Of a stretch of 64,000 bases of DNA, positions 7,924-19,240 are shown in pieces. The position numbers were made by a program, and so were the translations under genes. The stretch lies in NCBI GenBank assembly GCA_028707695.1, contig JAQWAL010000003.1:1-64000 (forward strand). The letters run 5' to 3'. Every line of letters starts with the position of its first letter. Position 1 is the stretch's first letter. The notes under the pieces were generated by a model, which was not told the DNA's origin, did no database searches, and saw nothing but the letters and a program-made list of their open reading frames with translations. The DNA comes from Bacteroidales bacterium. Its GTDB lineage: Bacteria; Bacteroidota; Bacteroidia; Bacteroidales; UBA932.

Positions 7924-10900
7924 CTAAAGCTCTTCTTTCTTGCTCTTGAATGCCCTTTGGTAGTCGTCCTTGGAAGTAACGATAATCTTTTCGTACTCCC
8001 TTGATCCTGTTCCGGCGGGAATAAGATGACCACAGATGACATTCTCTTTGAGTCCTTCCAGAGTATCTTTCTTTCCAAATGTGGCAGCTTCGGAAAGAAC
8101 TTTTGTTGTCTCCTGGAATGATGCTGCAGACATAAAGCTGTTTGTACGTAACGCAGCACGTGTGATACCCTGCAGAACCTGGTTGGAAGTGGCAGGAACT
8201 GCATCCCGTGCTTCTACAAGTTTCAAGTCCCTTCTTTTTAGCATTGAGTTTTCTTCACGTAACCTTCTTACAGATACAATCATACCTGGTTTCAATTCAG
8301 GTGAGTCTCCGGAATCCTGAACTACTTTTTTGTCGTAGATTTCGTCATTTTCCAGCATGAATTCCCATTTGTCCACAAGTTGTTCTGGCAGGAACCTGGT
8401 GTCACCAGGATCTACTATTTCCAGTTTGCGCATCATCTGCCTTACTATGACCTCAAAGTGTTTGTCATTTATTTTCACACCCTGCATACGGTAAACCTCT
8501 TGTACTTCGTTTACAATATACTCTTGTACCTTGGTTGGACCTTGGATAGCCAAGATATCGGTAGGGGAGATGGAGCCGTCTGATAAAGCCATGCCGGCTC
8601 TGATATAGTCGTTTTCCTGTACCAATATTTGTTTTGACAGAGGGACAAGGTATCTCATCTCTTCTCCGGTTTTGGATTTGATAATAATCTCCCTGTTACC
8701 ACGTTTGATTTTACCCATTTGTACCTCACCATTTATGGCAGAGACAACGGCTGGATTAGAAGGGTTACGCGCTTCAAAGAGTTCTGTTACCCTAGGAAGA
8801 CCACCAGTGATATCACCAGATTTTCCAATAGCCCTAGGTATCTTGAGAATAATGTCGCCAGATTTGATCTTTTTGCCGTTTTCTACAATGATATGGGCTC
8901 CTACAGGCAGGTTGTATTGGCGAAGTTCATTTTTGTTTTCGTCAACAATCTTGATTGTAGGGTTCTTGGATTTATCCCTTGATTCAATAACTACTTTTTC
9001 TTTGTGCAGAGAGTATTCATCGGCTGCCTCTTCGCGGAAGGTAACACCTTCAATAAGGTTGTCAAATACTACTTTACCACCCATCTCTGCAATGGTCAAG
9101 GCGTTGTAAGCATCCCACTCGCAAATCTTGTCGCCTTTTTTGACACTGTCTCCGTTCTTTGCAAAAAGGGTAGCTCCATAAGGGATGTGGTGGGTAGAAA
9201 GGACAATTGCTGTGTTTACATCAACAATACGCATTTCTGCTGTCCTGCCAATAACAACCTCTATTTGTTCGCCTGCAGCATTCTCTTTTACCAATGTCCG
9301 TAGCTCTTCGAATTCAAGACGGCCATCGTACCTGGCTAGAATTTCATTTTCTGAAGCAATGCTGGATGCAGTACCACCGACGTGGAATGTACGCAGGGTA
9401 AGCTGTGTACCAGGTTCTCCGATGGATTGTGCTGCAACAACCCCAACTACTTCTCCAATTTCTACCATCTTACCCCTTGCGAGGTTACGACCGTAGCATT
9501 TTGCACAAACACCTTTTTTGGATTCACAAGTCAGTACAGACCTTATTTCTACGTGTTCTATAGGAAGTGATTCAATAAGGGCTGCTATCTCTTCTGTTAT
9601 TTCCTGTCCAGTCTCTATGATGATTTCTCCGGTCAAAGGATTGTATACATCATGCACCGAAGTACGGCCAAGTATCCTGTCGTAAAGTGACTCTACAACT
9701 TCATCTTTGTTTTTGATTGCCGTTGCCACCAAACCTCTTAAGGTTCCGCAATCTTCTTCATTTATGATTACATCGTGAGAGACATCCACAAGCCTACGGG
9801 TCAGGTAACCAGCATCAGCTGTCTTTAACGCAGTATCGGCAAGACCTTTACGGGCACCGTGTGTAGAGATGAAGTACTCCAATACAGATAGACCCTCTTT
9901 GAAGTTGGAAAGGATAGGGTTTTCTATAATCTCTGCTGAAGAAGCACCTGATTTCTGTGGTTTTGCCATCAAACCCCTCATACCGGAGAGCTGGCGGATC
10001 TGTTCTTTGGAACCCCTGGCTCCTGAGTGTAGCATCATATATACAGGATTGAATCCTTGCCTGTCGGTAGCAATCCTTTTCTCTACTATATTGGTAAGTT
10101 TAGAGTTTGTTGCTGTCCATATGTCAATGATTTGATTGTACCTTTCATTATTGGTAATCAAACCATTATTATATGAGAACAGGATGTTCTCCACCTGTTT
10201 GTAGCCATCTTCGATGAGCGTTGCCTTTTCTTCCGGAATGATAACGTCATCCAGGTTGAAAGACAAACCTCCTTTGTATGCCATGCTGAATCCAATCTCT
10301 TTTATATCATCCAAAAACTGTGCTGTCCGTGCCACGCCGGAAACTTTCAGAACATTTCCGATGATATCCCTTAAAGATTTCTTTGTCAGGATTTCATTTA
10401 TATAACCAACCTCTTTGGGTACAACCTGGTTGAAAAGGATACGGCCTACAGTTGTTTTTATCATCCTGTTACCGGCAGATAAATCGGAATAATCTTTTGG
10501 TATTCTTACTTCTATCTCTGCATGCAGAGCTACGGTTCCTTCGTTGTAACCAATGATTACCTCCTCCGGTCCGTAGAACTTCATTCCTTCTCCTTTTGCC
10601 TGCGGGCGTGTTTTGGTTATGTAATAAAGCCCTAGTACCATGTCCTGGGAAGGAACGGTAATTGGTGCTCCGTTTGCAGGGTTAAGGATATTGTGTGAAC
10701 CCAACATAAGAAGTTGTGCTTCCAATATTGCTGCATTTCCCAATGGAAGGTGAACCGCCATTTGGTCACCATCAAAGTCGGCGTTGAATGCAGTACATGA
10801 AAGTGGATGTAGCTGGATTGCTTTTCCTTCTATCAGTTTAGGCTGGAATGCTTGTATACCAAGCCTGTGAAGGGTTGGTGCCCTATTCAGCATAACAGGG

Positions 10901-12192
10901 TGTCCCTTCATTACGTTTTCAAGGATATCCCAGATAACCGGATCTTTCCTGTCCACGATTTTTTTGGCAGATTTTACAGTCTTGACAATGCCTCTCTCAA
11001 TCAGTTTCCGGATTACAAAAGGTTTGAATAACTCTGCTGCCATATCTTTAGGGATACCACATTCGTGCATCTTAAGTTCTGGCCCAACTACAATTACTGA
11101 ACGTGCAGAGTAGTCAACCCTTTTACCGAGCAAGTTTTGGCGGAAACGTCCTTGTTTCCCTTTCAGGCTGTCAGAAAGTGATTTGAGCGTCCTGTTGGCT
11201 TCAGTTTTTACTGCATTTGATTTTCTTGAGTTATCAAATAGTGAGTCAACGGCCTCTTGAAGCATCCTTTTTTCATTTCTGAGGATAACTTCGGGAGCTT
11301 TGATCTCTATTAGTCTTTTGAGTCGGTTGTTCCTGATTATAACCCTTCTGTACAAGTCATTAAGGTCAGAGGTTGCAAACCTTCCCCCATCCAATGGAAC
11401 CAATGGTCGCAATTCGGGTGGAATGACAGGCACAACTTTGATGATCATCCATTCTGGTTTGTTGATCTCTTTGGATTCACGGAATGCTTCTACTACACTA
11501 AGTCTTTTTAGAGCTTCTGCCTTACGTTGCTGTGAGGTTTCGGTCTCTGTCTTGTGCCTTAGTTCGTAGGAGAGTTCGTCCAGGTTGATTCTCTCCAACA
11601 TTTTGAAGATTGCCTCGGCTCCCATTCCGGCAATGAATTTGTTTGGATCGGTATCATCCAGGTGCTGGTTATCTTTTGGAAGTGTGTCCAGAATTGCAAG
11701 GTATTCATCTTCTGTGAGAAAGTCAAGTTCTTTGACCCCATCAGTTGCTTTTACTCCTGCCTGGATTACCACATATCTTTCATAATAAATTATGGCTTCC
11801 AGTTTTTTGGAAGGAATTCCCAAAAGATATCCTATTTTGTTGGGTGTGCTGCGGAAATACCAAATGTGGGCTACAGGCACTGTAAGGGTTATATGTCCCA
11901 TACGTTCCCTACGTACCTTCTTCTCTGTAACTTCTACTCCGCAACGGTCACAAACAATGCCTCTGTACCTTATTCTTTTGTACTTCCCGCAATGACATTC
12001 GTAATCTTTGTACGGACCGAATATCCTTTCGCAAAACAAACCGTCCCTCTCTGGTTTGTAGGTCCTGTAGTTTACCGTTTCCGGTTTCAAAACTTCACCG
12101 GAGGATCTTTCCAGGATTTCTTCGGGAGAGGCCAGACTTATTGTAATCTGGTTGAAATTGCTTTTTACCTTTATATCTTTTTTTGTAGACAT
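7924..12192 (-). CDS. rpoC: DNA-directed RNA polymerase subunit beta'
   Basis: This 1422-residue protein is the catalytic beta' subunit of RNA polymerase. The N-terminal zinc-binding region has the CHCGKYK...CDRCG cysteines near residues 68-88. The catalytic magnesium loop NADFDGD is at 470-476. The second zinc site is in [15 protein letters not shown], and the trigger-loop/bridge region [17 protein letters not shown] is intact. The length is normal for the phylum. It starts 37 bases after the rpoB stop, is the last gene of the block, and is followed by the strong hairpin at 7864-7909. Confidence 0.99.
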   Translation of the reverse strand: MSTKKDIKVKSNFNQITISLASPEEILERSSGEVLKPETVNYRTYKPERDGLFCERIFGPYKDYECHCGKYKRIRYRGIVCDRCGVEVTEKKVRRERMGHITLTVPVAHIWYFRSTPNKIGYLLGIPSKKLEAIIYYERYVVIQAGVKATDGVKELDFLTEDEYLAILDTLPKDNQHLDDTDPNKFIAGMGAEAIFKMLERINLDELSYELRHKTETETSQQRKAEALKRLSVVEAFRESKEINKPEWMIIKVVPVIPPELRPLVPLDGGRFATSDLNDLYRRVIIRNNRLKRLIEIKAPEVILRNEKRMLQEAVDSLFDNSRKSNAVKTEANRTLKSLSDSLKGKQGRFRQNLLGKRVDYSARSVIVVGPELKMHECGIPKDMAAELFKPFVIRKLIERGIVKTVKSAKKIVDRKDPVIWDILENVMKGHPVMLNRAPTLHRLGIQAFQPKLIEGKAIQLHPLSCTAFNADFDGDQMAVHLPLGNAAILEAQLLMLGSHNILNPANGAPITVPSQDMVLGLYYITKTRPQAKGEGMKFYGPEEVIIGYNEGTVALHAEIEVRIPKDYSDLSAGNRMIKTTVGRILFNQVVPKEVGYINEILTKKSLRDIIGNVLKVSGVARTAQFLDDIKEIGFSMAYKGGLSFNLDDVIIPEEKATLIEDGYKQVENILFSYNNGLITNNERYNQIIDIWTATNSKLTNIVEKRIATDRQGFNPVYMMLHSGARGSKEQIRQLSGMRGLMAKPQKSGASSAEIIENPILSNFKEGLSVLEYFISTHGARKGLADTALKTADAGYLTRRLVDVSHDVIINEEDCGTLRGLVATAIKNKDEVVESLYDRILGRTSVHDVYNPLTGEIIIETGQEITEEIAALIESLPIEHVEIRSVLTCESKKGVCAKCYGRNLARGKMVEIGEVVGVVAAQSIGEPGTQLTLRTFHVGGTASSIASENEILARYDGRLEFEELRTLVKENAAGEQIEVVIGRTAEMRIVDVNTAIVLSTHHIPYGATLFAKNGDSVKKGDKICEWDAYNALTIAEMGGKVVFDNLIEGVTFREEAADEYSLHKEKVVIESRDKSKNPTIKIVDENKNELRQYNLPVGAHIIVENGKKIKSGDIILKIPRAIGKSGDITGGLPRVTELFEARNPSNPAVVSAINGEVQMGKIKRGNREIIIKSKTGEEMRYLVPLSKQILVQENDYIRAGMALSDGSISPTDILAIQGPTKVQEYIVNEVQEVYRMQGVKINDKHFEVIVRQMMRKLEIVDPGDTRFLPEQLVDKWEFMLENDEIYDKKVVQDSGDSPELKPGMIVSVRRLREENSMLKRRDLKLVEARDAVPATSNQVLQGITRAALRTNSFMSAASFQETTKVLSEAATFGKKDTLEGLKENVICGHLIPAGTGSREYEKIIVTSKDDYQRAFKSKKEEL

Positions 12193-12229
12193 GTTATTCT
12201 ATTTCAAAGATTCAAAAAACTATAAATAA

Positions 12230-15200
12230 TTAATCAAGGTTAATGCTCAATCCAAGTCCACGGAGTTCGTGGAGAAGAACATTGAGTGATTCCGGAATGC
12301 CGGCAGCCGGCATAGGGTCCCCCTTGACTATGGCTTCGTAAGCCCGTGATCTTCCTGTAACATCGTCCGATTTTATGGTCAGGATTTCCTGGAGGATATT
12401 GGATGCCCCGAAAGCTTCAAGAGCCCAAACCTCCATTTCTCCAAACCTTTGTCCACCAAATTGAGCTTTACCTCCGAGAGGCTGCTGCGTAATTAGTGAA
12501 TAAGGGCCAATTGAACGAGCATGCATCTTGTCATCAACCATGTGACCAAGTTTTAGCATATAGATAACACCTACGGTTGCAGGTTGGTCGAATGGCTCTC
12601 CGGTTCCTCCGTCCCTCAGATATGTCTTACCATATTTCGGAACACCGGCTTTGTCTGTGAAATCGGAAATTTCATCCAGCTCAGCCCCATCAAAAATAGG
12701 GGTGCTGAATTTAATTCCCAACTCTTTACCAGCCCAGCCCAGAACTGTTTCGTAGATTTGTCCTAAGTTCATACGCGATGGTACACCTAGTGGGTTTAGA
12801 ACAATGTCTACAATAGAACCGTTTTCAAGGAAAGGCATATCTTCGTCCCGGACTACTTTGGCAACGATACCTTTGTTACCATGCCTTCCGGCCATTTTGT
12901 CCCCAACCTTGATTTTACGTTTCTTGGCAATATAAACTTTTGCCAACTGCATGATTCCGGTTGGTAATTCGTCTCCGATTGTCAGGTTGTATTTGATCCG
13001 TTTCAGTTCTGCATCAAACTCTTTATGGGCAATAAGATAATTGTTTATAAGTAGTTTGACTTGGTTGTTAACGTTTTTGTCGGTAGTCCATTTGGTTGGA
13101 TTGATGTTTTCATAATCAATCTTTGCCAAAACATCTTTCTTGAAGTCCTCTCCTTTGGCTATGATTTCAACTCCGTAAAGGTCGCTGATTCCATTGGAAG
13201 TTGTTTTGAACAACAATGCCATAAGCCTTGTCAGGAAATCTTCCCTTAGGTTCCCTGTTTTACGAGCAAAGTTTTCCTCTGCTTGTTGGATTTGATTTTT
13301 GGAAACGCTTTTGCCTTTTTTGGAGCCCTCCTTTGCAACGCGTGAAAAGAGACGTTTGTCAATTACAGTACCTCTTAGGGAAGGAGATGCTTTTAGTGAT
13401 GCATCTTTTACATCTCCTGCTTTATCTCCGAATATTGCCCTTAGCAGTTTCTCTTCCGGAGATGGATCACTTTCTCCTTTAGGGGTGATTTTACCTATTA
13501 GGATATCTCCGGGTTCTACATTGGCACCAATCCTGATAATACCATTTTCGTCCAGATCTTTGGTTGCCTCTTCACTCACGTTAGGGATGTCTGATGTGAG
13601 TTCTTCCATACCTCTTTTGGTGTCGCGAACTTCCATTATGTATTCGTCTACATGTATAGAGGTGAACACATCTTCCCTGAGTAATCTTTCTGAGATTACA
13701 ATAGCATCTTCAAAATTGTAACCTTTCCATGGCATGAATGCTACTTTGAGGTTGCGCCCCAATGCAAGTTCACCTTGTTCGGTACCATAACCTTCCGTCA
13801 ATATTTGGCCTGGTTCTACTTTTTGTCCTTTCCTTACTATTGGTTTGAGGGTTACAGAGGTGTTCTGGTTTGTCTTACGGTATAGAGGAAGTTTGTAAAC
13901 AGTGATATCCGGGTCGAAACTAACAAATTTTTCGGCGTCGGTCATCTCATATTTAACATGTATTTCCTTGGCATCAACATATACGATTTCTCCTTTTGCC
14001 CTGGCTGTGATTTGAGTCCGTGAATCTTTGATTACAGGACCTTCCAATCCGGTTCCTACAATTGGAGCTTCTGGTTTGATAAGTGGTACGGCCTGCCTCA
14101 TCATATTGGATCCCATGAGAGCACGGTTTGCATCGTCATGTTCCAGGAATGGTATAAGTGATGCGGCAATTGAAGCAATTTGGTTTGGAGCCACATCTAC
14201 AAGATGGACTTCGTCCCGGCCTACTACAGGATAGTCAGCCTCAAAACGGCATTTTATCCTTTCGTCGGTAATCAGGCCATCCTCTGCAATATGTACATTT
14301 GCCTGTGCTACCATCTTTTCTTCTTCTTCCTCGGCACTCATATACACAATACCTTTGCCGGTCATATCTACTTTTCCTTCATCCACTTTTCTGTATGGCG
14401 TCTCAATGAATCCAAGGTCATTGATTTTTGCATATACACAAAGGGATGATATCAGACCGATATTGGGACCTTCGGGTGTTTCAATAGGGCAGAGCCTGCC
14501 ATAGTGGGTATAGTGTACGTCCCTTACTTCAAAACCTGCCCTGTCCCTTGAGAGACCTCCAGGACCCAAGGCAGAAAGCCTTCTTTTGTGAGTCATCTCT
14601 GCAAGAGGATTGGTCTGGTCCATGAATTGGGATAGTTGGCTTGTTCCAAAGAACGAGTTGATTACAGATGAGAGAGTTTTGGCATTTATAAGGTCTATTG
14701 GCGTAAACACCTCATTGTCCCTTACATTCATTCTCTCTCTTATTGTACGTGCCATACGGGATAGTCCTACACTGAATTGGTTTGCGAGTTGCTCACCTAC
14801 AGTGCGTATCCGCCTGTTACTCAAATGGTCGATATCATCAACCATTGCTTTTGAGTTGATTAGCTGTATGAGATATTTTATGATCTCAATAATATCTTGT
14901 TTGGTAAGAACGCGGGTATCTACAGGTATATCCAGGTTCAATTTATGATTGAGCCTGTACCTTCCCACATCTCCAAGGTCATATCTTTTATCGGAGAAGA
15001 ATAGCTTGTCAATGACATCCCTTGCAGTAGCTTCGTCAGGTGGTTCTGAGTTCCTAAGCTGCTTGTATGTATAAAAAATTGCCTCTTTCTCTGAATTAGT
15101 CTGGTCTTTTTGGAGGGTATTGTGAATGATTGCATAGTCATTGACATTGGCATCTTCTTTATGCAGAAGGATGGTGTCAACACCAGATTCCAGAATAATT

Positions 15201-16048
15201 TCTATATGTTCCTCTTCCAGAATGGTTCCCCTTTCCAGTGCAATCTCGTTTCTCTCTATGTAAACCACCTCACCGGTATCTTCATCTACGAAGTCCTCGT
15301 TCCAGGTTTTTAGAACCCTGGCAGCAAGTTTGCCTCCGATGCTTTTCTTGAGGTTGGTTTTGTTTACTTTTATTTCATTTGCCAATCCGAAGATGTCAAG
15401 GATATCCTTATCACCTTCATATCCAATGGCTCTTAAAAGAGTAGTTACAGGTAACTTTTTCTTCCGGTCTATGTATGCATACATGACATTGTTGATGTCA
15501 GTTGCAAATTCAATCCAGGAACCTTTGAACGGGATAATTCTTGCGGAATATAGTTTGGTTCCGTTAGCGTGGACACTTTGCCCAAAGAACACACCTGGCG
15601 ATCGGTGTAGTTGTGATACCACAATCCTTTCTGACCCGTTGATTACAAAGGTCCCCCTTGGTGTCATGTAAGGGATGGTGCCTAAATAAACATCTTGAAT
15701 AACTGTGTCGAAGTCTTCATGTTCAGGGTCTGTACAGTAAAGTTTGAGTTTCGCTTTTAACGGGACACTGTAGGTAAGTCCTCGGTCGAGACACTCTTCA
15801 ATCGTGTATCTGGGAGGGTCAATGAAGTAATCGATAAACTCCAATACAAAGTTGTTACGGGTGTCTGTTATTGGGAATATCTCTTGGAATACTTTATATA
15901 GACCTTCGTTTTCACGATTTTCGGGTGTTGTCTCAAGCTGGAAGAAATCTTTAAATGATTTCAATTGAACCTCTAAAAAATCTGGATAATCCAGAAGCGA
16001 TTTAGAAGTTGCGAATGTAATCCGCTGATTTTTATTTTTTTGCGACAT
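12230..16048 (-). CDS. rpoB: DNA-directed RNA polymerase subunit beta
   Basis: This 1272-residue protein is the beta subunit of RNA polymerase. The rifampicin-binding cluster is readable at residues 466-494 ([10 protein letters not shown], then [10 protein letters not shown]). Residues equivalent to E. coli Gln513, Asp516, His526 and Ser531 are Gln474, Asp477, His487 and Ser492, so the site looks wild type. The C-terminal half carries the GRHGNKG and [24 protein letters not shown] segments that contact beta'. The 102-base gap upstream from rplL contains an attenuator-like hairpin (16091-16120). Confidence 0.99.
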   Translation of the reverse strand: MSQKNKNQRITFATSKSLLDYPDFLEVQLKSFKDFFQLETTPENRENEGLYKVFQEIFPITDTRNNFVLEFIDYFIDPPRYTIEECLDRGLTYSVPLKAKLKLYCTDPEHEDFDTVIQDVYLGTIPYMTPRGTFVINGSERIVVSQLHRSPGVFFGQSVHANGTKLYSARIIPFKGSWIEFATDINNVMYAYIDRKKKLPVTTLLRAIGYEGDKDILDIFGLANEIKVNKTNLKKSIGGKLAARVLKTWNEDFVDEDTGEVVYIERNEIALERGTILEEEHIEIILESGVDTILLHKEDANVNDYAIIHNTLQKDQTNSEKEAIFYTYKQLRNSEPPDEATARDVIDKLFFSDKRYDLGDVGRYRLNHKLNLDIPVDTRVLTKQDIIEIIKYLIQLINSKAMVDDIDHLSNRRIRTVGEQLANQFSVGLSRMARTIRERMNVRDNEVFTPIDLINAKTLSSVINSFFGTSQLSQFMDQTNPLAEMTHKRRLSALGPGGLSRDRAGFEVRDVHYTHYGRLCPIETPEGPNIGLISSLCVYAKINDLGFIETPYRKVDEGKVDMTGKGIVYMSAEEEEEKMVAQANVHIAEDGLITDERIKCRFEADYPVVGRDEVHLVDVAPNQIASIAASLIPFLEHDDANRALMGSNMMRQAVPLIKPEAPIVGTGLEGPVIKDSRTQITARAKGEIVYVDAKEIHVKYEMTDAEKFVSFDPDITVYKLPLYRKTNQNTSVTLKPIVRKGQKVEPGQILTEGYGTEQGELALGRNLKVAFMPWKGYNFEDAIVISERLLREDVFTSIHVDEYIMEVRDTKRGMEELTSDIPNVSEEATKDLDENGIIRIGANVEPGDILIGKITPKGESDPSPEEKLLRAIFGDKAGDVKDASLKASPSLRGTVIDKRLFSRVAKEGSKKGKSVSKNQIQQAEENFARKTGNLREDFLTRLMALLFKTTSNGISDLYGVEIIAKGEDFKKDVLAKIDYENINPTKWTTDKNVNNQVKLLINNYLIAHKEFDAELKRIKYNLTIGDELPTGIMQLAKVYIAKKRKIKVGDKMAGRHGNKGIVAKVVRDEDMPFLENGSIVDIVLNPLGVPSRMNLGQIYETVLGWAGKELGIKFSTPIFDGAELDEISDFTDKAGVPKYGKTYLRDGGTGEPFDQPATVGVIYMLKLGHMVDDKMHARSIGPYSLITQQPLGGKAQFGGQRFGEMEVWALEAFGASNILQEILTIKSDDVTGRSRAYEAIVKGDPMPAAGIPESLNVLLHELRGLGLSINLD

Positions 16049-16090
16049 TGTTTTCGGATTGGTTGGAATTATAATAAAATAACGACAAAA

Positions 16091-16120
16091 AGGTTTAGAG
16101 CCCTAAACGGCCCTAAACCT
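16091..16120 (-). promoter_or_regulatory. rplL-rpoB attenuator-like hairpin
   Basis: On the minus strand a 12-bp stem (one G-T pair) closes a six-base GTTTAG loop and is followed at once by a TTTT stretch. It looks like an intrinsic terminator placed between ribosomal protein and polymerase genes. A smaller CCCG/CGGG hairpin lies at 16130-16142, directly after the rplL stop. In E. coli an attenuator in the same gap lowers rpoBC transcription relative to rplL. The same role here is inferred from position and structure. Confidence 0.65.
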
Positions 16121-16150
16121 GATGGTATCCCCGATAAACGGGTTGTGGAG

Positions 16151-16525
16151 TTATTTAATTTCAACTTCTCCGCCCGCTTCTTCAATTTGAGATTTTACTT
16201 GCTCTGCTTCTGCTTTAGATACTTTTTCCCTGATAGCTTTTGGAGCAGCATCAACTAGTTCTTTAGCCTCTTTTAGACCAAGACCAGTAATCTCTTTTAC
16301 TACTTTAACTATTTGTAATTTAGCTTGTCCAGCTGAAACAAGTACTACATCAAATTGAGTTTGTTCTGCTTCTGCTGCTGCACCTGCTGCTGCAGGGGCT
16401 GCTACTGCTACAGCTGCTGCTGCAGGCTCAATTCCGTACTCGTCTTTAAGGATTTGTGCTAATTCTTGTACTTCTTTAACAGACAGGTTTACTAATTCTT
16501 CTGCAAATTTCTTGATATCTGCCAT
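16151..16525 (-). CDS. rplL: 50S ribosomal protein L7/L12
   Basis: This 124-residue protein forms the flexible stalk of the large ribosomal subunit and recruits translation factors. It has an N-terminal dimerisation helix, an alanine-rich hinge at about 35-52, and the conserved C-terminal domain with [20 protein letters not shown]. It follows rplJ with a 34-base gap, as is usual because L12 is made in excess of L10. Confidence 0.98.
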   Translation of the reverse strand: MADIKKFAEELVNLSVKEVQELAQILKDEYGIEPAAAAVAVAAPAAAGAAAEAEQTQFDVVLVSAGQAKLQIVKVVKEITGLGLKEAKELVDAAPKAIREKVSKAEAEQVKSQIEEAGGEVEIK

Positions 16526-16559
16526 GGTAATTATTGTTTTAAAATGATTAAATTTCTTG

Positions 16560-17084
16560 TTATTCTTTTTCTGATAGGGTCTTTACAATTCCTGCCAGCT
16601 TACCTCCGCCATTTGATTGAAGGGCAGAAATAACATTCTGAACAGGTGATTGGAGTAGACCAATGATGTCACCGATAAGTTCTTCACGTGACTTAATTGC
16701 AATAAGTGCTTCAAGTTGATTTTCACCAACATATGCACATTCTTGTATCAACGCACCTTTCAATACAGGTTTGCCGTGTTCTTTGCCAAATTCTTTGATT
16801 AGTTTGGCAGGGACGTTTACATTTTCTGTAAACATTACAGCGGTTGATCCTGCAAGGATCGGGAATAGATTTTCTGAGTCTGCAAGTCCTTTTTGTTCAA
16901 GAGCTTTACGCAGTAAAGTGTTCTTGACAACAAGCAACTTGATGTCTTTTTCAAAGCAAGCACGACGTAACATTGCAGTTTTTTCGGCGTTCAGACCGGA
17001 TATATCTGCAATATAAAAGTTTGGTGTTACATCGAATTGTGCTGCCAGACTTTCAATAATTTGTGTTTTCTCTTCTTTTCTCAT
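16560..17084 (-). CDS. rplJ: 50S ribosomal protein L10
   Basis: This 174-residue protein anchors L7/L12 dimers to the 23S rRNA at the stalk base. The N-terminal RNA-binding domain ([21 protein letters not shown]) and the C-terminal L12-binding helix are both present. Only 15 bases separate it from rplA, so there is no room for the long L10-binding leader seen in E. coli. Feedback control, if present, must act elsewhere. Confidence 0.98.
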   Translation of the reverse strand: MRKEEKTQIIESLAAQFDVTPNFYIADISGLNAEKTAMLRRACFEKDIKLLVVKNTLLRKALEQKGLADSENLFPILAGSTAVMFTENVNVPAKLIKEFGKEHGKPVLKGALIQECAYVGENQLEALIAIKSREELIGDIIGLLQSPVQNVISALQSNGGGKLAGIVKTLSEKE

Positions 17085-17099
17085 AAAACATTAGTTATT

Positions 17100-17801
17100 T
17101 TATTCAGCAGCATTCAATGCTTTGTTATCTACATTTATTCCAGGACTCATTGTAGATGACAGGAATATGCTTTTTACGTAAGTACCTTTCAATGCCTGAG
17201 GTTTGAGTTTAATAACAGTGTTAATAAATTCCATTGCATTTTCTGCAAGTTTTTCAGGATCGAAAGAGACTTTACCTATAGAGGTATGTACAATTCCAGT
17301 CTTGTCTACTTTAAAGTCTATTTTACCGGCTTTTACTTCGGAAACAGCCTTACCAACTTCCATGGTAACAGTACCAGTTTTTGGGTTAGGCATCAGACCG
17401 CGAGGTCCGAGAATTCTTCCGATAGCACCAATTTTAGCCATAACAGAAGGAGTACAGATAATCACATCTACATCTGTCCATCCACCTTTGATTTTTTCTA
17501 TGTAGTCGTCAAGACCAACATAATCTGCTCCTGCAGCGGTGGCTTCGGCCTCTTTATCCGGAGTACAAAGTACCAAAACACGTACAGTTTTACCTGTTCC
17601 GTGTGGAAGAGTCACAACGCCGCGCACCATTTGGTTCGCTTTACGTGGATCGACACCCAGACGCATTGCAATATCAACTGAAGCATCAAATTTTGTAAAA
17701 GAAATTTCCTTTACAAGTTTGCAAGCTTCTGCCAGTTTATACTGCTTGTCAGGATCGACCTTGGCGTATACTATTTTTTGATTTTTTGTTAGCTTACTCA
17801 T
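17100..17801 (-). CDS. rplA: 50S ribosomal protein L1
   Basis: This 233-residue protein forms the L1 stalk that helps release deacylated tRNA from the E site. The family segment [15 protein letters not shown] is intact. It lies 16 bases after rplK in the conserved nusG-rplK-rplA-rplJ-rplL order. L1 often represses its own operon by binding the mRNA, but no L1-site mimic was identified here. Confidence 0.98.
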   Translation of the reverse strand: MSKLTKNQKIVYAKVDPDKQYKLAEACKLVKEISFTKFDASVDIAMRLGVDPRKANQMVRGVVTLPHGTGKTVRVLVLCTPDKEAEATAAGADYVGLDDYIEKIKGGWTDVDVIICTPSVMAKIGAIGRILGPRGLMPNPKTGTVTMEVGKAVSEVKAGKIDFKVDKTGIVHTSIGKVSFDPEKLAENAMEFINTVIKLKPQALKGTYVKSIFLSSTMSPGINVDNKALNAAE

Positions 17802-17817
17802 TATCGCAGGATTTTTT

Positions 17818-18264
17818 CTAGTTTACATCTTCGGGAAAATCCCCGGTAACAGTTATACCCATGCTACGTGCTGTTCCAGCCACCATGGTCATGGCAGACT
17901 TCAATGTAAATGCGTTCATGTCGGGCATTTTATCTGTAGCAATAGCGCGGATCTGATCCCATGTTACAGACCCAACTTTCTTACGGTTTGGTTCAGCCGA
18001 ACCTGATTGGATTTTAGCTGCTTCTTTAAGCTGCACTGCTACAGGAGGTTGTTTTACAATGAAAGTAAATGACTTGTCACTGAAAACAGTAATAATAACC
18101 GGTAATACTTTACCGGCTTTATCCTGTGTGCGAGCGTTGAACTGCTTGCAAAAATCCATTATGTTCACACCCTTGGAACCTAAGGCAGGTCCTACGGGAG
18201 GTGAGGGGTTGGCTGCACCGCCTTTAATCTGCAATTTAATGAGAGCGGCAACTTCTTTAGCCAT
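17818..18264 (-). CDS. rplK: 50S ribosomal protein L11
   Basis: This 148-residue protein sits at the GTPase-associated centre of the large subunit. The proline-rich N-terminal segment [15 protein letters not shown] and the C-terminal rRNA-binding domain ending in [12 protein letters not shown] are typical. It starts 14 bases after nusG. Confidence 0.98.
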   Translation of the reverse strand: MAKEVAALIKLQIKGGAANPSPPVGPALGSKGVNIMDFCKQFNARTQDKAGKVLPVIITVFSDKSFTFIVKQPPVAVQLKEAAKIQSGSAEPNRKKVGSVTWDQIRAIATDKMPDMNAFTLKSAMTMVAGTARSMGITVTGDFPEDVN

Positions 18265-18278
18265 AATGATTCAATTAT

Positions 18279-18833
18279 TTATTCTTTAATTACTTGAACA
18301 AAATTTAACTCCAGGAGAGTTTTCCTTCCAAATATTTTTACCATTACTTTGAGCTTCTTTTTGTCTTCGATAATCTCCTCTACAGTTCCGTCGAAACCGT
18401 TGAAAGGACCATCTATGACTTTTACAGGCTCTCCAATGATAAATGGTGTGATATTCTCTTCTTCCTTTTCGGCAAGCTCATCAACACGACCAAGTATCCT
18501 GTTGACTTCCGATTGGCGGAGAGGAACAGGCTCCTTGTCTTTTCCCGATTTTTCTGTCAAAAAACCGGACACATGTGGGAGATTACGAATAAGGTGTTGA
18601 ATTTCACCTGTTAAAGATGCCTCTATAAGGATATAACCAGGGTAAAAGATTCTTTCCATACTGATTTTTTTACCATTTTTTACTTGGTAGATTTTTTCAG
18701 TAGGAATAAGCACTTGAGAAACAAAGTCTTCCAGGTTTAGCCTTTTTACTTCGTTTTCTATGTATTCTTTTGCTTTTTTCTCTTTACCACCGGCAGCCCT
18801 AATGACATACCATTTTTTGGAATTATCACTCAT
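18279..18833 (-). CDS. nusG: Transcription termination/antitermination factor NusG
   Basis: This 184-residue protein binds RNA polymerase and couples it to ribosomes or Rho. An N-terminal NGN domain (KKWYVIRAAGGKEKK...VLIPTEK) is followed by a C-terminal KOW domain (GEPVKVIDGPFNGFDGTVEEI). It follows secE after three bases, the classical secE-nusG pair. Confidence 0.97.
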   Translation of the reverse strand: MSDNSKKWYVIRAAGGKEKKAKEYIENEVKRLNLEDFVSQVLIPTEKIYQVKNGKKISMERIFYPGYILIEASLTGEIQHLIRNLPHVSGFLTEKSGKDKEPVPLRQSEVNRILGRVDELAEKEEENITPFIIGEPVKVIDGPFNGFDGTVEEIIEDKKKLKVMVKIFGRKTLLELNFVQVIKE

Positions 18834-18836
18834 AGT

Positions 18837-19031
18837 CTAGTACAGCATGTTGTAAATAAAAGTCATTGTGTTTTTGAACCCTAGGTCCATTCCAAAAATG
18901 ACTAAAGCGAATATCAGAGATGCGATCATCACAACGATGGCCGAATTCTGAAGTTGAGCCCATGTGGGCCAGCTCACCTTTTTTACCAACTCAGTGTACG
19001 ATTCCTGAATGTACAATTTAATCTTGCTCAT
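18837..19031 (-). CDS. secE: Preprotein translocase subunit SecE
   Basis: This 64-residue protein is the small clamp subunit of the SecYEG channel. It has the short amphipathic helix ELVKKVSWPTWAQL followed by a single transmembrane segment at about 30-50. This is the short bacterial form. It lies between tRNA-Trp and nusG, the usual arrangement. Confidence 0.97.
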   Translation of the reverse strand: MSKIKLYIQESYTELVKKVSWPTWAQLQNSAIVVMIASLIFALVIFGMDLGFKNTMTFIYNMLY

Positions 19032-19113
19032 TTCTATATGATTGCGGCTTGAGACAATGGAAGCTTGACTCTTACCGGTTACTATAACTACCGGAGCGTA
19101 ACCTCCGATGTTG

Positions 19114-19184
19114 CAGGGGCAGAGCGATTCGAACGCCCATCAACGGTTTTGGAGACCGCTATTCTACCCTTGAACTATGCCCCT
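19114..19184 (-). tRNA. tRNA-Trp (CCA anticodon)
   Basis: A complete cloverleaf is read on the minus strand: acceptor AGGGGCA/TGCCCCT, anticodon loop with CCA, T-arm with GTTCGAATC, and discriminator G as expected for Trp. The terminal CCA is not encoded. It lies between tuf and secE, as in many bacteria. Confidence 0.96.
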
Positions 19185-19192
19185 ATTATAAA

Positions 19193-19228
19193 GCATAAGT
19201 TAGCCATGTTCTTTAGACTAACTTATGC
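19193..19228 (-). terminator. Hairpin between tuf and tRNA-Trp
   Basis: A perfect 11-bp inverted repeat (19193-19203 with 19218-19228) with a 14-base loop lies between the tuf stop and tRNA-Trp. On the minus strand it is followed by TTTATAAT, a poor T tract. It may act as a partial terminator, setting a high tuf to secE-nusG ratio, or as a processing site that releases tRNA-Trp. Confidence 0.55.
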
Positions 19229-19240
19229 ATTTTGCTATGA

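Noticed and set aside
11662-12225. 187-residue plus-strand ORF antisense to the rpoC start
   Set aside because: It is a shadow of rpoC with no signal, domain or ribosome-binding evidence.
18265-18278. Ribosomal protein leader (L1, L10 or L11 autoregulatory site) in the rplK-rplL block
   Set aside because: The gaps before rplK, rplA and rplJ are only 14-16 bases, too short for the known leader structures.
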